A program made the translations under genes and the position numbers. From the NCBI RefSeq assembly GCF_024198175.1, contig NZ_JAJVKV010000003.1:744001-808000 (forward strand): a DNA stretch of 64,000 bases. Reading direction: 5' to 3'. Positions 15,076 to 24,539 of this stretch are shown piece by piece; the first letter of the stretch is position 1, and each line of letters opens with the position of its first letter. This DNA is from Pyxidicoccus xibeiensis (GTDB lineage Bacteria; Myxococcota; Myxococcia; Myxococcales; Myxococcaceae). A model generated the notes under the pieces. The model ran no database searches and was not told the DNA's origin. It saw only the letters and a list, made by a program, of their open reading frames with translations.

Positions 15076-15585
15076 TCAGACGGCCCTGCCCCAGAGGTCC
15101 CTCAGGTCCTCCGGCAGCTGGGACATCACGTCCTCGGCCTCGCCCTCGGTAATCTGGTGGCGGATGGCGTCCAGCACGGCGCGCACCACCGGCTCCACCG
15201 CGTCGGGGTTGAGGGACAGGTCCTCGCCCACGCGCTTGAGCAGGTGCTCCCGGCCGAACTTCTCCGGCAGTTCCTCCTCGTGCTTCTCACAGCGGTGAAT
15301 CAGGTCCGTCAGCTTTCGGGGGAGCTGGGCCTCCATGTCCAGCGCCTCGTCGGCGAGGATGCGCTGCTCTAACGCGCACAACACGGACACCGCCGCCTGC
15401 TCGGCCACGGCGGGTGACATCCCCCCGCGCTCGCACAGGTGGTTGAGGAACGCCTTGTACGTCTGGCTGGTGCGCGACTCGTGCCGAAGCTTGCGTCGGA
15501 CCTCGATGGGGACGTCGCGGCGGCTGGCCGGCCGGTCGCCCTCCTGCGGGGCGCCCTTCCCCTGCTGCTCACGGTTGTCGGCCAT
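15076..15585 (-). CDS. DUF2267 family protein
   Basis: A 169-residue soluble protein starting at ATG 15585 with a GGAAGAA-like site. It has a charged N-terminal tail and then two related helical units, LRHESRTSQTYKAFLNHLCERGG with HEEELPEKFGREHLLKRVGEDL and DAIRHQITEGEAEDVMSQLPEDLRDLW, the pattern of DUF2267. The cellular role of the family is unknown; members are often induced by envelope or stress conditions and occur beside dehydrogenases. It lies 107 bp downstream of the GMC oxidoreductase gene on the same strand. Confidence 0.8.
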   Translation of the reverse strand: MADNREQQGKGAPQEGDRPASRRDVPIEVRRKLRHESRTSQTYKAFLNHLCERGGMSPAVAEQAAVSVLCALEQRILADEALDMEAQLPRKLTDLIHRCEKHEEELPEKFGREHLLKRVGEDLSLNPDAVEPVVRAVLDAIRHQITEGEAEDVMSQLPEDLRDLWGRAV

Positions 15586-15692
15586 GGGGGTTCTTCCTCC
15601 GGAAGTAGCTGTGTGGGCATCACGGTGCCCACGCCACCCCGGAGGAGCACGCCTCCGCCGACACGAAAAGCGGACCGCTGCCTCCCCGCCCG

Positions 15693-18035
15693 CTACGCCG
15701 CCTTGCGCACGTAGGTGTCGAAGAGCGCCCCGAAGAAGAAGCGCCCGAAGCGAGCCAGCGTCGTGAGCCGGTGCGTCGTGTCCCGGGCGTCCAGCACCCG
15801 CAGCGTGGACAACTGCACGGTGAAGTCCTTCGCGTTCAGCCCCAGGTAGCCCCGGTACACGCACCGTGCCGTCGCGTCCCCGCCCTCATGGATGGACACC
15901 AGCAGCCGCGTCGTGTCCGCCCACAGGTCCAGCCCCACGTCGTCGTGGACGTCCTTGTACCCATCGAGGAAGAAGCGCTCGCCTGCCTCGGAGACCAGCG
16001 GCAGCTGGTAGCGCATCCGGCGGCCTCCCTGCCGGGCGTGCTCGCGCGTCATCAGGTGCAGCTCGCCCCCCTCCACCGTGAGCGGGCGGGAGGACAGCAC
16101 CGGCGCCAGCACGCAGCCCGACATGCTCAGCGGGTGCAGCGGGTTCGCGAGCACCGCCTCCACGTCCGCCGCCTCCACCGTGACGATGAAGCGCAGGGGC
16201 GAGGTGTCATCCCGGCTCCGGTCTCCCGCACGCAGGAAGTCCTCGTCCACCGCCTCGGAGATGTACCCGTACATCGTCTCCGTGAATTGCACGGCGGGCG
16301 GCCGCGCGGGCAGCGGGGACGGAGCCTCCGGCACGGGTGAGTAGTCCACCGTCCACCCGTTGCGCCGCGCCATCAGCGCGACACAGCGCTCGGCTACCGC
16401 GGAGATGGTGAGCAGCGGGTTGATGCCCACCGGGCGCGGAATCACCGAGCCGTCGCTGACATAGAGCCCCTCGTGGACGGCGGTGCCCGACGTCTCCGAG
16501 AAGACGCGGCCCTCGTGGTCCACCACGCCCTCGTCCGAGGACTCCCCCATGGCGCAGCCGCCCAGCGGGTGCGTGCACAGCAGCTCGTGGCCGGTGAGCT
16601 TGTTCCACAGCGGGTTGCGCACGAAGGTGCCGCCCAGCGCCTCGGTGGCCCGGCGCAGCCGCTCGTCCACCCGCGTGTAGACGGGCTGCCTTCCCGCCTC
16701 CGGCCAGCGCACGCGCACCCGGTCTCCCACCAGGTGCAGCTCGCCGGCGCCGTCGTCGTGCGACATCACGAGGAACGTCTGCGTGTTGCGCATGGCCCCG
16801 TAGTACGGCCCGCGAAGCGCGCTCTCCGCCACGCGCGCGACCTCCTCCATGCGGTCCTTGAGGCCCCGGTCGGTGTCCTCTCCCGAGAGGGCCGCGGCCG
16901 CCGTGAGCAGCGCCGTCACCGGCCGGCCCAGCGCCCCCGGAATCGCGCCGTTCTCGATGATCATCCCGTCTTCCTGCCGGGGCGTGGCGCGGTCGTCGAT
17001 GATGCCGCTGATGGTGGGGCCCACCGGCTCCCGCGAGCCGGGCGGGTGCGTGCCGAACCCCACGCCGTTGACCGGGACGTCCGTGTTGTAGCCGAACGCC
17101 ATCACGTCGCCGTTGTTGCTGAAGCGGTGCCCCAGCCGGTCCGACAGCGGCAGGCCCAGCGCCTTGGAGCGCAGCAGGATTTCCGCCGTCCCCATGGTGC
17201 CCGCCGCGAGGATGATGCGGTCCGCGGTCACCCAGAGGTCCGGGGCATCGAAGTTCTCACGGCCCACGCTCATCGGCCGGTAGTAGATGCGCCACCGGTT
17301 GCCGTCGCGCGCGACGTAGCGCACGCCCACCTCGGTGAAGAGCTTCGCCCCGTGGCGGTGCGCATCCGGCAGGTAGTTCATCAGCACAGAGTTCTTCGCG
17401 CCGACGTTGCACCCCGTCATGCAGTCGCCGCAGAGGGTGCACCCGGGCTGGCGCACGCCGGCGGCGTTGACGCCCGCCTCGAAGGTGACGGCCAGCGGCG
17501 TGCGGCGGAAGGTGCCGCCCAGCTTCTTCGCGGCCAGCTCCAGCGCCTTCAGCGAGGCCAGCGGCGGCGAGGACTCCGGGTACGCCCTGGGGCGCAGCAT
17601 GTGCTCCGCCCATGCGAAGCCGTCCTCCAGGAGCGCGTCCACGTCCTCGCGGAAGGCCTCCGGCCAGCGGGCGTCCAGGAACACGCGCGGGTCCGGCCGC
17701 ATCGTCACGCTGGCGTTGATGAGGGACGTGCCGCCCAGGCCGCACCCGTTGGCGACGGAGACGTCACCGCCCCGGTGCACCTCGAACAGGCCGGTGGGCT
17801 TGCCCAGCTCGACGCCGCTCTCGGCGTCGAAGTGGATCTGCAGCTCCTTGAGGAACTCGGCCTCGGTGCGGGGGTACTCACCGGGCAGCAGCTCCCGGCC
17901 CCGCTCCAGCACGCACACCTGCCGGCCCGCCCGCGCCAGCCGGCTGGCCGAGATGGCCCCGCCATACCCGGACCCCACCACCACGACCTCGTAGTGGGCC
18001 TCCAGCTCGCTCCAACGTGAGGACAACCGCCGCAT
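15693..18035 (-). CDS. GMC-family FAD oxidoreductase (cholesterol-oxidase-like)
   Basis: A 780-residue flavoprotein. The N-terminus has the Rossmann FAD motif VVVGSGYGGAISASRLARAG. A Cys cluster CTLCGDCMTGC (about residue 215) is typical of a subgroup of long GMC oxidoreductases related to cholesterol oxidase. The C-terminal GMC motif is LLCTHPLGGCAMGES followed by LYVSDGSVIPRPVGINPLLTISAVAERC. Residues after about 590 form an additional domain. The reaction is oxidation of an alcohol, probably of a lipid or sterol; the substrate is not known. I prefer the start MRRLSS at 18035, although MGAS four codons upstream is possible. Confidence 0.8.
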   Translation of the reverse strand: MRRLSSRWSELEAHYEVVVVGSGYGGAISASRLARAGRQVCVLERGRELLPGEYPRTEAEFLKELQIHFDAESGVELGKPTGLFEVHRGGDVSVANGCGLGGTSLINASVTMRPDPRVFLDARWPEAFREDVDALLEDGFAWAEHMLRPRAYPESSPPLASLKALELAAKKLGGTFRRTPLAVTFEAGVNAAGVRQPGCTLCGDCMTGCNVGAKNSVLMNYLPDAHRHGAKLFTEVGVRYVARDGNRWRIYYRPMSVGRENFDAPDLWVTADRIILAAGTMGTAEILLRSKALGLPLSDRLGHRFSNNGDVMAFGYNTDVPVNGVGFGTHPPGSREPVGPTISGIIDDRATPRQEDGMIIENGAIPGALGRPVTALLTAAAALSGEDTDRGLKDRMEEVARVAESALRGPYYGAMRNTQTFLVMSHDDGAGELHLVGDRVRVRWPEAGRQPVYTRVDERLRRATEALGGTFVRNPLWNKLTGHELLCTHPLGGCAMGESSDEGVVDHEGRVFSETSGTAVHEGLYVSDGSVIPRPVGINPLLTISAVAERCVALMARRNGWTVDYSPVPEAPSPLPARPPAVQFTETMYGYISEAVDEDFLRAGDRSRDDTSPLRFIVTVEAADVEAVLANPLHPLSMSGCVLAPVLSSRPLTVEGGELHLMTREHARQGGRRMRYQLPLVSEAGERFFLDGYKDVHDDVGLDLWADTTRLLVSIHEGGDATARCVYRGYLGLNAKDFTVQLSTLRVLDARDTTHRLTTLARFGRFFFGALFDTYVRKAA

Positions 18036-18363
18036 CGACGCTCCCAATGGCTTCTCCCGCCCGTGCTCCCCTTCCCCGCGGCCCTGGTGCTACCGCCAGT
18101 GCAGGTGCGGGGGGAAGGGCGACCAGGGAGTCAAACGCCCGAGCCACCGTTCCTTGAGCACGAGAGGCCCTGAAACCCTTTTCGGACATAGAAGGGGTCG
18201 GGGCCGCGGTCAAAATCCGGCGCGGGGCGCGCGGCGCGGCGGCATCCGTCCGCCGGCATTCACTCCGGGTACGCCTTTCCCGTGCGGCGAGCGCGCGCGG
18301 TCCACGCCTCGCCCCTCACGGGCACCGGCAGCGCCCGGCGGCGGCCCGCGCCAGTCCCACCGT
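18036..18363. other. 328-bp region without a gene
   Basis: Between the start of the GMC oxidoreductase gene and the end of endonuclease V, both on the minus strand. It should contain the oxidoreductase promoter. No coding sequence, tRNA or strong hairpin was found. Confidence 0.5.
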
Positions 18364-19065
18364 CTACTCCAGCTCCGCCGCCTCACCTCCCGCGCGGCGC
18401 AGCGCATTGACGAGCCGGTGCGCGTGACGCGTGGTCTCCGGCTCGCGGTACTTCGGGCTCACCTTCAGCACCAGCTCCACCGCCGTGGGCAGGTCCATCA
18501 GGTGGCCCGGAGACACGTACACCGGCTGCACGCCCTTGCGCGTGCGCACCGCCATGCCGACCACCTCACCCTTGTGCATGAGGGGCGCCGTCGAGCCGCG
18601 CGCCTCCCCCAGCTTCTCGTACGTCCCCACCAGCAGCGACTTGGCGCAGCCGATGGAGGGGATGCCGAACAGCAGCCCGCCGTGACACGCGATGCCCACG
18701 CGGCGCGGGTGCGCCGTCCCCTGCCCGTCGAAGATGAGCACGTCCGGGCGCACCGTGAGCCGCGCCCATGCGGCGGCGACGATGGGCAGCTCGCGGAACG
18801 ACAGCAGCCCCGGCACGTAGGGGAAGCGCAGCTCCACCGCCGCGCCCGCCTGCGCCACCGGCGCCAGCGTCCCCGCATCCAGCACGACGATGCCGCCGAA
18901 GCCCGTGTCCCGCCCCTTCTCCGTGGAGATGTCCGCGCCCGCCACGCGCTCCACCTTCAGCCCCGGCGGCGGCCGCAGCACCAGGTGCTCGCGCAGCCGG
19001 CGCTGCAGCGCCACCGCCTCCGAGGGCGTCACGTCCCAGCGGCCCACCTCCGACTGAAGCTCCAT
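18364..19065 (-). CDS. nfi: Endonuclease V (deoxyinosine 3' endonuclease)
   Basis: A 233-residue protein close to the usual length (about 223). It repairs deoxyinosine by cutting the second phosphodiester 3' to the lesion. Catalytic elements are visible: AGADIS with D45, the FRELP Glu (FRELPIVAAAW), the DGQGTAHPRRVGIACH loop with its Asp and His, and GCAKSLL. The start at 19065 has a strong AGGAGG site; the frame is open upstream but that part is not conserved in type. The gene stands alone between a GMC oxidoreductase gene and a divergent secreted-protein gene. Confidence 0.92.
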   Translation of the reverse strand: MELQSEVGRWDVTPSEAVALQRRLREHLVLRPPPGLKVERVAGADISTEKGRDTGFGGIVVLDAGTLAPVAQAGAAVELRFPYVPGLLSFRELPIVAAAWARLTVRPDVLIFDGQGTAHPRRVGIACHGGLLFGIPSIGCAKSLLVGTYEKLGEARGSTAPLMHKGEVVGMAVRTRKGVQPVYVSPGHLMDLPTAVELVLKVSPKYREPETTRHAHRLVNALRRAGGEAAELE

Positions 19066-19277
19066 GCACCACCCTCCTCGCGCTCCCGGAGGCAATCTGA
19101 CGACCCGGCGCCCCGAGGCAACCCAGCACGTCATGTCAGCCCCACCCGACCGTGGACTACCGGACGAGTCACCTGCCCCCCGGGGCCAGCCGCCTGTTCC
19201 ATGTCTCACGGCCCCGCGGGGCCCGGCCTGGAATGGGGGAAGGACGGGCGTAGGGTGGGCACTCCCAGGGGGTGCGA

Positions 19278-20306
19278 ATGCGTCGATTCCTCGCAGGCTG
19301 TCTCGCAGTGTCCACGCTGGTGGTGGCCCGGCCCGCCGGTGCCTCGGAGTGTGGCTACACCTCCGCTGGCTGGAATGCGCCCAACGGCGCGGTGGTGTTC
19401 GACCGGGGAGAGGGCCCCATCCGCAACGTGATTGACGCCATCGGCGAGTACCGCACGCACTCGATGCTCTCCCATGGCGCCATTGGCACCGTGTCCCACG
19501 CCACCATGGAGGACCCGGACCAGAACGGGTGGCCCACCGTGTGTGGCACCCCGCTCAACGCCAACCAGCTCCAGTTCGGCTACCCGGGCCTGGAGCAGGT
19601 CAACCAGGGCGGCATCTACCACTACATGTACAACCCGGACGGGCACGGCCCGGAGTGGGTGGCGTGGCAGCTCGGCGATGCCATGGGCGCGGCCCAGGTG
19701 GCCGACAACCTCTGGTTCAACCACGCGTACGTCAGCGACGTGTCGCGCGTCGACGGCTCGCAGTACATCGACCGGCCGCTGTGGAACGGGGCGCGCGTGC
19801 CGTACTCGCTGTTCCAGTACCGCGACCTTCAGACGGTCCACCACATGCCCGGCAGCGCGGCGAACAACGGGATGGTGTGCTCCACGTTCCTCGCCTACGC
19901 GCACAACTACGCGGGCCGGGGCTTCGTCTCCGCGTACACGTACCCGCATGAGCGCATCGCCAGTGCGTCCAACTCGCTCTACTCGGGCGTGTACAACCAC
20001 TGCAAGGCGTCGCTCGGGTGGTTCGAGAACGCGGCGCTGAGCGTCATCTGCCCCATCTTCTGGAACGTGTGCGGCAACGCCGGCAACCAGGTCGCCAACT
20101 GCATGTCCGCCAACCGCTGCGACACGAGCAGCAGCAGCATCTGGAAGGGCGTGCGCGACAACGCCTCCACCACCGCCACCTCCGTCAGCCCGGACCGCGT
20201 CGGCGGCTGGAGCGTCCACCCCATCTCCACCACGCTGTGGGCGAGCGACTACTCGCACCAGCTCCAGTGGAACTCGGGCGGCAACGTCTACGGCTGCTGG
20301 CAGTGA
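19278..20306 (+). CDS. Secreted protein of unknown function
   Basis: About 342 residues from ATG 19278 (AGGGGG site; a GTG two codons earlier is possible). A signal peptide (FLAGCLAVSTLVVARPAGASE) is followed by a mature domain with several Cys and many Trp, Tyr, Asn and His residues. The segment around ATM, NGMVCSTFLAYAHNYAG and SMLSHGAIG suggests an enzyme with a Cys and His centre of NlpC/P60-like or papain-like type, but no family is established. It is followed after 37 bp by another envelope-protein gene, so the two are probably cotranscribed. Confidence 0.6.
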   Translation: MRRFLAGCLAVSTLVVARPAGASECGYTSAGWNAPNGAVVFDRGEGPIRNVIDAIGEYRTHSMLSHGAIGTVSHATMEDPDQNGWPTVCGTPLNANQLQFGYPGLEQVNQGGIYHYMYNPDGHGPEWVAWQLGDAMGAAQVADNLWFNHAYVSDVSRVDGSQYIDRPLWNGARVPYSLFQYRDLQTVHHMPGSAANNGMVCSTFLAYAHNYAGRGFVSAYTYPHERIASASNSLYSGVYNHCKASLGWFENAALSVICPIFWNVCGNAGNQVANCMSANRCDTSSSSIWKGVRDNASTTATSVSPDRVGGWSVHPISTTLWASDYSHQLQWNSGGNVYGCWQ

Positions 20307-20343
20307 GCCCCGCCACCCTCGAAGCGACGAGAGGAGCCCTCGA

Positions 20344-21702
20344 ATGAGCGCGGCGGAACGTCCCCTCTGGCAGCGACGCTGGGCCTGGATGCTGGGGCTG
20401 GCAACCCTGTTGCTGGTCGCCGGGTGGCTGCTGTCCCATGGCACCGGGGCGCCCGTGCCTCCCGCGCCACCGGGCGCGCGGGCGCCGGTGCCTGCCAGGG
20501 ACGCGGCACGGGCCCAGGCGCCGGTGCCTCCCGCTCCGCCTCCCCGTGTGGTGGCCCCCGCCAGCAGGGCGCCGGTGCCGCCGCCCGTCATCGACGCGGT
20601 GACGGTGGAGAAGCAGGAGGTGTGCTCGGGCGAGGACAACCTCATCAGCGTCCGCGCGCACTCGCCGGATGGCAATGACACGTACCTGCACACCACCATC
20701 GGCACCGGCACCGGCATGCGCGTTCCCCTGCGCGTCTGGCTGGAGCCGGATGGGACGTACGAGCCGCCGGTGGTGACAGTCTTTGGCAGGGACAACGTCG
20801 CCACCTCGGTGCCGGTGCCCCGCTACACGGTGAAGCCGTGCGAGCCCGAGCGGCTGGTGGAGGTCTTCTCCCGGCGCCTCCCCAACGCCGACGAGGACTA
20901 CGAGTTCCTGGCCCGCATCGTCGAGGTGCCGAAGCGGGAGGCGCCGCCCCGTCCGCGCTTCGCGCCGGTGAAGTACGTGTGGACCTTCGATGACCAGCAC
21001 ACGGTGACGACGGCCACCCCGGTGGTGAGCCACACGATGGGCTCCGAGGGCGCGCGGCCCTGGGCCATGTACTTCCAGCACCTGGTCCGGGTGGACGTGT
21101 TCGACGCGCAGGGCCGGAAGCTGACGGGCCGCTCGTCGCTGCAGCTGCTCAACACGTCCTTCGAGAACTTCGACAAGAAGGGCGTCATCACCCTGATGGC
21201 CCGGGGTACCCCGCGCTTCCCCGTGCGCGGCGAGGACGGCGTGGTGCGGCAGACCTTCCGCCTGTCCCACGCCTGGAAGGGCCCGGTGCGGCTGTCGCGG
21301 GTGACGGCCCTGCGCGCCCGGACGCCGGAGCAGGGCGCGCCACCCCTCCCGGAGGACGCGAGCGAGGTGTCCCTGGGCGTGGACGCCGTCCCCGAGGGCC
21401 GGGGCGTGGAGGTGACGGTGACGCTGGACTCGAAGGCCGAGCCGGACGTCGCCATGGTCACCTACGCGCTGGAGGGAAACACCCTGGACGGGCATCCGGC
21501 CCGGGGCACCTTCTCCCTGATGCGCCCGCCGCCCGCGCCCACCCGGGACAACAGCACGCCGGTGACGGACCCGCTGCTGCTGGCGAAGGTGAAGAAGGCG
21601 CGGGAGCTGCTCGGCCAGCCCTACGTCACCGACGAGGACCTCTGGCGCCTGGAGCGCGAGGGGCGCTTCGACGACCTCAACGTGAAGCGCGACACGCCCT
21701 GA
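20344..21702 (+). CDS. Membrane-anchored protein of unknown function
   Basis: 452 residues. A single N-terminal transmembrane helix (WAWMLGLATLLLVAGWLL) is followed by a Pro/Ala-rich linker (about residues 35-80). Beta-rich extracytoplasmic domains come next (HSPDGNDTYLHTTIGTG, YVWTFDDQHTVTTATPVVSH), looking like immunoglobulin or PKD-type folds. The C-terminal 40 residues are helical and charged (VKKARELLGQPYVTDEDLW). It follows the secreted-protein gene within 40 bp. Function is not known; a role in the envelope with the upstream secreted protein is an inference. Confidence 0.6.
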   Translation: MSAAERPLWQRRWAWMLGLATLLLVAGWLLSHGTGAPVPPAPPGARAPVPARDAARAQAPVPPAPPPRVVAPASRAPVPPPVIDAVTVEKQEVCSGEDNLISVRAHSPDGNDTYLHTTIGTGTGMRVPLRVWLEPDGTYEPPVVTVFGRDNVATSVPVPRYTVKPCEPERLVEVFSRRLPNADEDYEFLARIVEVPKREAPPRPRFAPVKYVWTFDDQHTVTTATPVVSHTMGSEGARPWAMYFQHLVRVDVFDAQGRKLTGRSSLQLLNTSFENFDKKGVITLMARGTPRFPVRGEDGVVRQTFRLSHAWKGPVRLSRVTALRARTPEQGAPPLPEDASEVSLGVDAVPEGRGVEVTVTLDSKAEPDVAMVTYALEGNTLDGHPARGTFSLMRPPPAPTRDNSTPVTDPLLLAKVKKARELLGQPYVTDEDLWRLEREGRFDDLNVKRDTP

Positions 21703-21712
21703 CGTCCGGAAC

Positions 21713-22552
21713 CTACGGCGTGCTCCGCGCCGCCTGGGCCGTCTTGCCTTCCTTCACCAGGAGGTAGCCGCGGTTCTCCTGGGTGTCCTGCGTGCGCATG
21801 GACGTGAAGAGGGAGGCGGCCTTCACCCAGACCCAGCGCTGGTCCGTGGCGTTGACGTCCATGACGAGGAACGAGTCGGACTTCACGTCGTACGCGGCCA
21901 GCGGGGAGATGTGGCCGCCGCCCTTCTGCCCCAGCACGGGACGGAAGTAGTTGACGATGACGTAGTCGCCCTCGGTCTTCAGGTTCTGCTTGAGCTCCTC
22001 GCGGAGGGTGGCGTCCTTCAGCGAGTCGTCCAGCACGCGCAGCTTCACGTCCAGGCCCTGGGCCGCGAGCATGCCGGCGAGCTGGCGCAGCTGGATGCCG
22101 CCGTCGGGCTTGGCACCCTCGCCACGCGGCAGGCCGAAGACCTCCGAGCGGGTCTTCACCTCCTGGACTTTGTCGTCGAAGAAGTTGTTCTGGGTGTAGC
22201 GGTTGAAGAGGGGGTCCACGCCGGCGGGGAGCAGCTTCCGGTCCTCGGCGGTGACGAGCGAGGGGTCCTGGGGCTTGGCCACCGCGTCATTCCCCACGCG
22301 CAGGGCGTTGAGGACGATGACGGAGGAGGTGGGGCCGCAGAAGGCCTTGTTGCCCTGGGTCTCGAACTGGTTGGCCAGGTGGAAGAAGTCCACCTTGTGG
22401 CGGCTGCGCTCGATGCGCTTGATGGACTCGGGGGCGGAGAACGTGACGAGGCCCGGGTCCGCGGGCGTGGGGCCCCTGGCGGGTGCCGTCATCGGCGCGA
22501 GGGCGGCGAGCCCACCACCGAGGACGAGCAACGTGGTGCGGAGCGTCTTCAT
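21713..22552 (-). CDS. Phytochelatin-synthase-like cysteine peptidase
   Basis: A 279-residue secreted protein from ATG 22552 with a signal peptide. It has the phytochelatin synthase catalytic pattern: NKAFCGPTSSVIVLNAL with C72, a GGHISPLAAYD His, and a DVNATD Asp. Short bacterial homologues usually hydrolyse glutathione to gamma-Glu-Cys rather than make phytochelatins. Here the protein is exported, so the natural substrate may be a periplasmic thiol peptide. It is convergent with the preceding gene and divergent from the subtilase gene. Confidence 0.8.
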   Translation of the reverse strand: MKTLRTTLLVLGGGLAALAPMTAPARGPTPADPGLVTFSAPESIKRIERSRHKVDFFHLANQFETQGNKAFCGPTSSVIVLNALRVGNDAVAKPQDPSLVTAEDRKLLPAGVDPLFNRYTQNNFFDDKVQEVKTRSEVFGLPRGEGAKPDGGIQLRQLAGMLAAQGLDVKLRVLDDSLKDATLREELKQNLKTEGDYVIVNYFRPVLGQKGGGHISPLAAYDVKSDSFLVMDVNATDQRWVWVKAASLFTSMRTQDTQENRGYLLVKEGKTAQAARSTP

Positions 22553-22793
22553 GGATGCAGCCTGCCATGGCCTCGGTGGAGCGGAAAGCTGGCGTCCCGT
22601 GCTCCCCTGGCTGCTCCGCATGTGCCCCCCGCCAATACAAAACCATACGCCCCACCCCTGACGCTTCCGGCCATGGACACCCGCGCCTGTTCATTGAACG
22701 ACCGCTGTCTCATCCCGCAGTGCTGAATCAGGGATAAACCGTATTTAGCGTCGGTCCGTTTCACCCTGACAACTCTCCTCCAATGGGTGAAAC

Positions 22794-24098
22794 ATGTTTC
22801 GAAACAGCATGAAGTGGACGCTCTGCCTGGGCGCGGTGGTGTTGCTGGGTGGGTGCGCGTCGCAGCAGGTCCCCTGCAAGGACCCGGCGGCGCTCAGGGC
22901 CACGCTGAGCCAGAAGCGGACCGGGAAGTTCCTCACCGCGCGCAAGAAGGTGCCGGGTGAGTACATCGTCGTGCTGAAGACGCCGGCCGCGAGCCTCCAG
23001 CAGGTCGAGGTGGCCCAGCAGACCCAGAGCCTCTCCATGAAGTACGGCGGCAGCGCCTTCTCCGTGTACGAGCATGCGCTGCGCGGCTTCGCCAGCAAGA
23101 TGACCGAGGACCAGGCGCGCGCCATGGCCGGCGACCCCGCGGTGGACTACGTGCAGGAGAACGGCGTGGTCTCCCTCTTCGAGAGCCAGCCGGGCCCCAC
23201 CTGGGGCATCGACCGGGTGGACCAGCGGAAGCTGCCGCTCGACAAGCTCTACATGTACAACGCCACCGGCCTGGGCGTGCACGTGTACATCCTCGACACC
23301 GGCGTGCGCTTCTCGCACCGGGAGTTCGCCGGCCGGGCCTCCGTCGGCTTCGACGCCATCGGCGACAGCATGAAGGGCAATGACTGCAACGGCCATGGCA
23401 CGCACGTGGCGGGCACCGTCGCGGGCAGCACCTACGGCCTCGCCAAGAATGCCTTCGTCCACTCGGTGCGCGTGCTGGGCTGCGACGGCTCCGGCTCAAT
23501 CTCCGGCGTCATCTCGGGCATCGACTGGGTGACGAAGAACCACCAGGCGCCGGCCGTCGCCAACATGAGCCTGGGCGGCGACGTGGACCAGGCGCTGGAC
23601 GACGCGGTCCGCCGCTCCATCGCCGCGGGCGTCACCTACGTGGTCGCCGCCGGCAACGAGGACAAGGACGCGTGCAAGCACTCTCCGGCGCGCACTCCGG
23701 AGGCCATCACCGTGGCCGCCACCGACAGCAAGGACGGCCGGGCCTCCTTCTCCAACTGGGGTGACTGCGTGGACGTCTTCGCGCCCGGCAACAAGATCAC
23801 CTCCTCGTGGCACTACGGCGACAAGGAGACGCGCGAGCTCAGCGGCACCTCCATGGCGTCGCCCCACGTGGCGGGCGTGGCCGCCCTCTTCCTGGAGCTC
23901 AACCCCACTGCCACGCCCGAAACCGTGGCGGGTGAGCTGTTCGCCAACTCCACCACCGACATCGTGGCCAACCCCGGCTGGTGCTCGCCCAACCGGATGG
24001 CCTACTCGGGCTTCATCGGCGCGGTGCCGCTGATGCCCACCGTCAAGCAGGAGCAGGCCCCGGCTGCCACGCCCGTCAGCACCGAGACTCCGCGGTAA
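22794..24098 (+). CDS. Subtilisin-family serine protease, lipoprotein
   Basis: 434 residues with a lipoprotein signal peptide (LLGGC, C21), an inhibitor I9-like propeptide (about 55-128) beginning GEYIVVLK, and an S8 catalytic domain. The triad is complete: D168 in YILDTGV, H201 in NGHGTHVAG and S353 in [12 protein letters not shown]. The oxyanion Asn is in VAAGNED. It is probably a proteinase-K-like subgroup enzyme with a few Cys residues. A Pro/Glu tail ends the protein. As a lipoprotein it may be cell-bound and act on extracellular proteins, fitting a predatory soil bacterium (inference). A good intrinsic terminator follows. Confidence 0.92.
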   Translation: MFRNSMKWTLCLGAVVLLGGCASQQVPCKDPAALRATLSQKRTGKFLTARKKVPGEYIVVLKTPAASLQQVEVAQQTQSLSMKYGGSAFSVYEHALRGFASKMTEDQARAMAGDPAVDYVQENGVVSLFESQPGPTWGIDRVDQRKLPLDKLYMYNATGLGVHVYILDTGVRFSHREFAGRASVGFDAIGDSMKGNDCNGHGTHVAGTVAGSTYGLAKNAFVHSVRVLGCDGSGSISGVISGIDWVTKNHQAPAVANMSLGGDVDQALDDAVRRSIAAGVTYVVAAGNEDKDACKHSPARTPEAITVAATDSKDGRASFSNWGDCVDVFAPGNKITSSWHYGDKETRELSGTSMASPHVAGVAALFLELNPTATPETVAGELFANSTTDIVANPGWCSPNRMAYSGFIGAVPLMPTVKQEQAPAATPVSTETPR

Positions 24099-24119
24099 TC
24101 CCCTCTCACCGCGGACACA

Positions 24120-24163
24120 GGCGGCCCGGCTTCCCGACAAGGAGGCCGGGCCGCCGCCTTTTT
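24120..24163 (+). terminator. Intrinsic terminator of the subtilase gene
   Basis: An 11-bp G+C stem (24120-24130 with 24145-24155) followed by GCC and a T5 tract at 24159-24163. The best-formed intrinsic terminator in this part of the window. Confidence 0.85.
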
Positions 24164-24281
24164 CCGGGCCACCCCGTCCCCCTGACGCCGTCAGGAAGTG
24201 CCGGCCGGGCGCGTCCCGCCGGGGTGCCCCGACGGCCGCGCTCATGCGTTCCGCCAGGGGTGTGAGGAGGCACGAAGACCC

Positions 24282-24530
24282 ATGGCCACGCTCAACATCA
24301 CCTATGACGGGATGTCCGCGGACGTGCCGGTGGAGCTGGACCGGCCGGTGTCGGACTCGGACGTGCGTCGCATCGCCGCGGAGCTGGTGCGCTCCGGCGG
24401 GGTGCCCGGGCTGCACCTGTCCAACATGCGCGAGGACGCGTTCCAGCACTACGTGGTGGACCGGTTCCGCGGCGCGCGCGGCGACGAGCGCATCTACCTG
24501 CGCCCCAAGGTGCCGTTCGGCGCCCGGTGA
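24282..24530 (+). CDS. Small ubiquitin-like (Prok_Ub-type) protein
   Basis: 82 residues from ATG 24282, with GAGGAGG upstream. The predicted order strand-strand-helix-strand (TLNITYDG, ADVPVELDR, SDSDVRRIAAELVRSGG, then VVDRF and ERIYLRPKVPFG) fits a beta-grasp, and the C-terminal pattern VVDRF...RIYLRPKVPFG resembles the prokaryotic ubiquitin-like proteins of E1/JAB operons; this match is from memory, not a search. No C-terminal diglycine is present: it ends in GAR. The E1-like gene starts 9 bp downstream, a strong contextual argument. Confidence 0.6.
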   Translation: MATLNITYDGMSADVPVELDRPVSDSDVRRIAAELVRSGGVPGLHLSNMREDAFQHYVVDRFRGARGDERIYLRPKVPFGAR

Positions 24531-24539
24531 GGTGACGTC

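Noticed and set aside
14668..15372. A plus-strand frame of 234 codons across the gene-free region
   Set aside because: No start site, and its second half is antisense to the DUF2267 gene.
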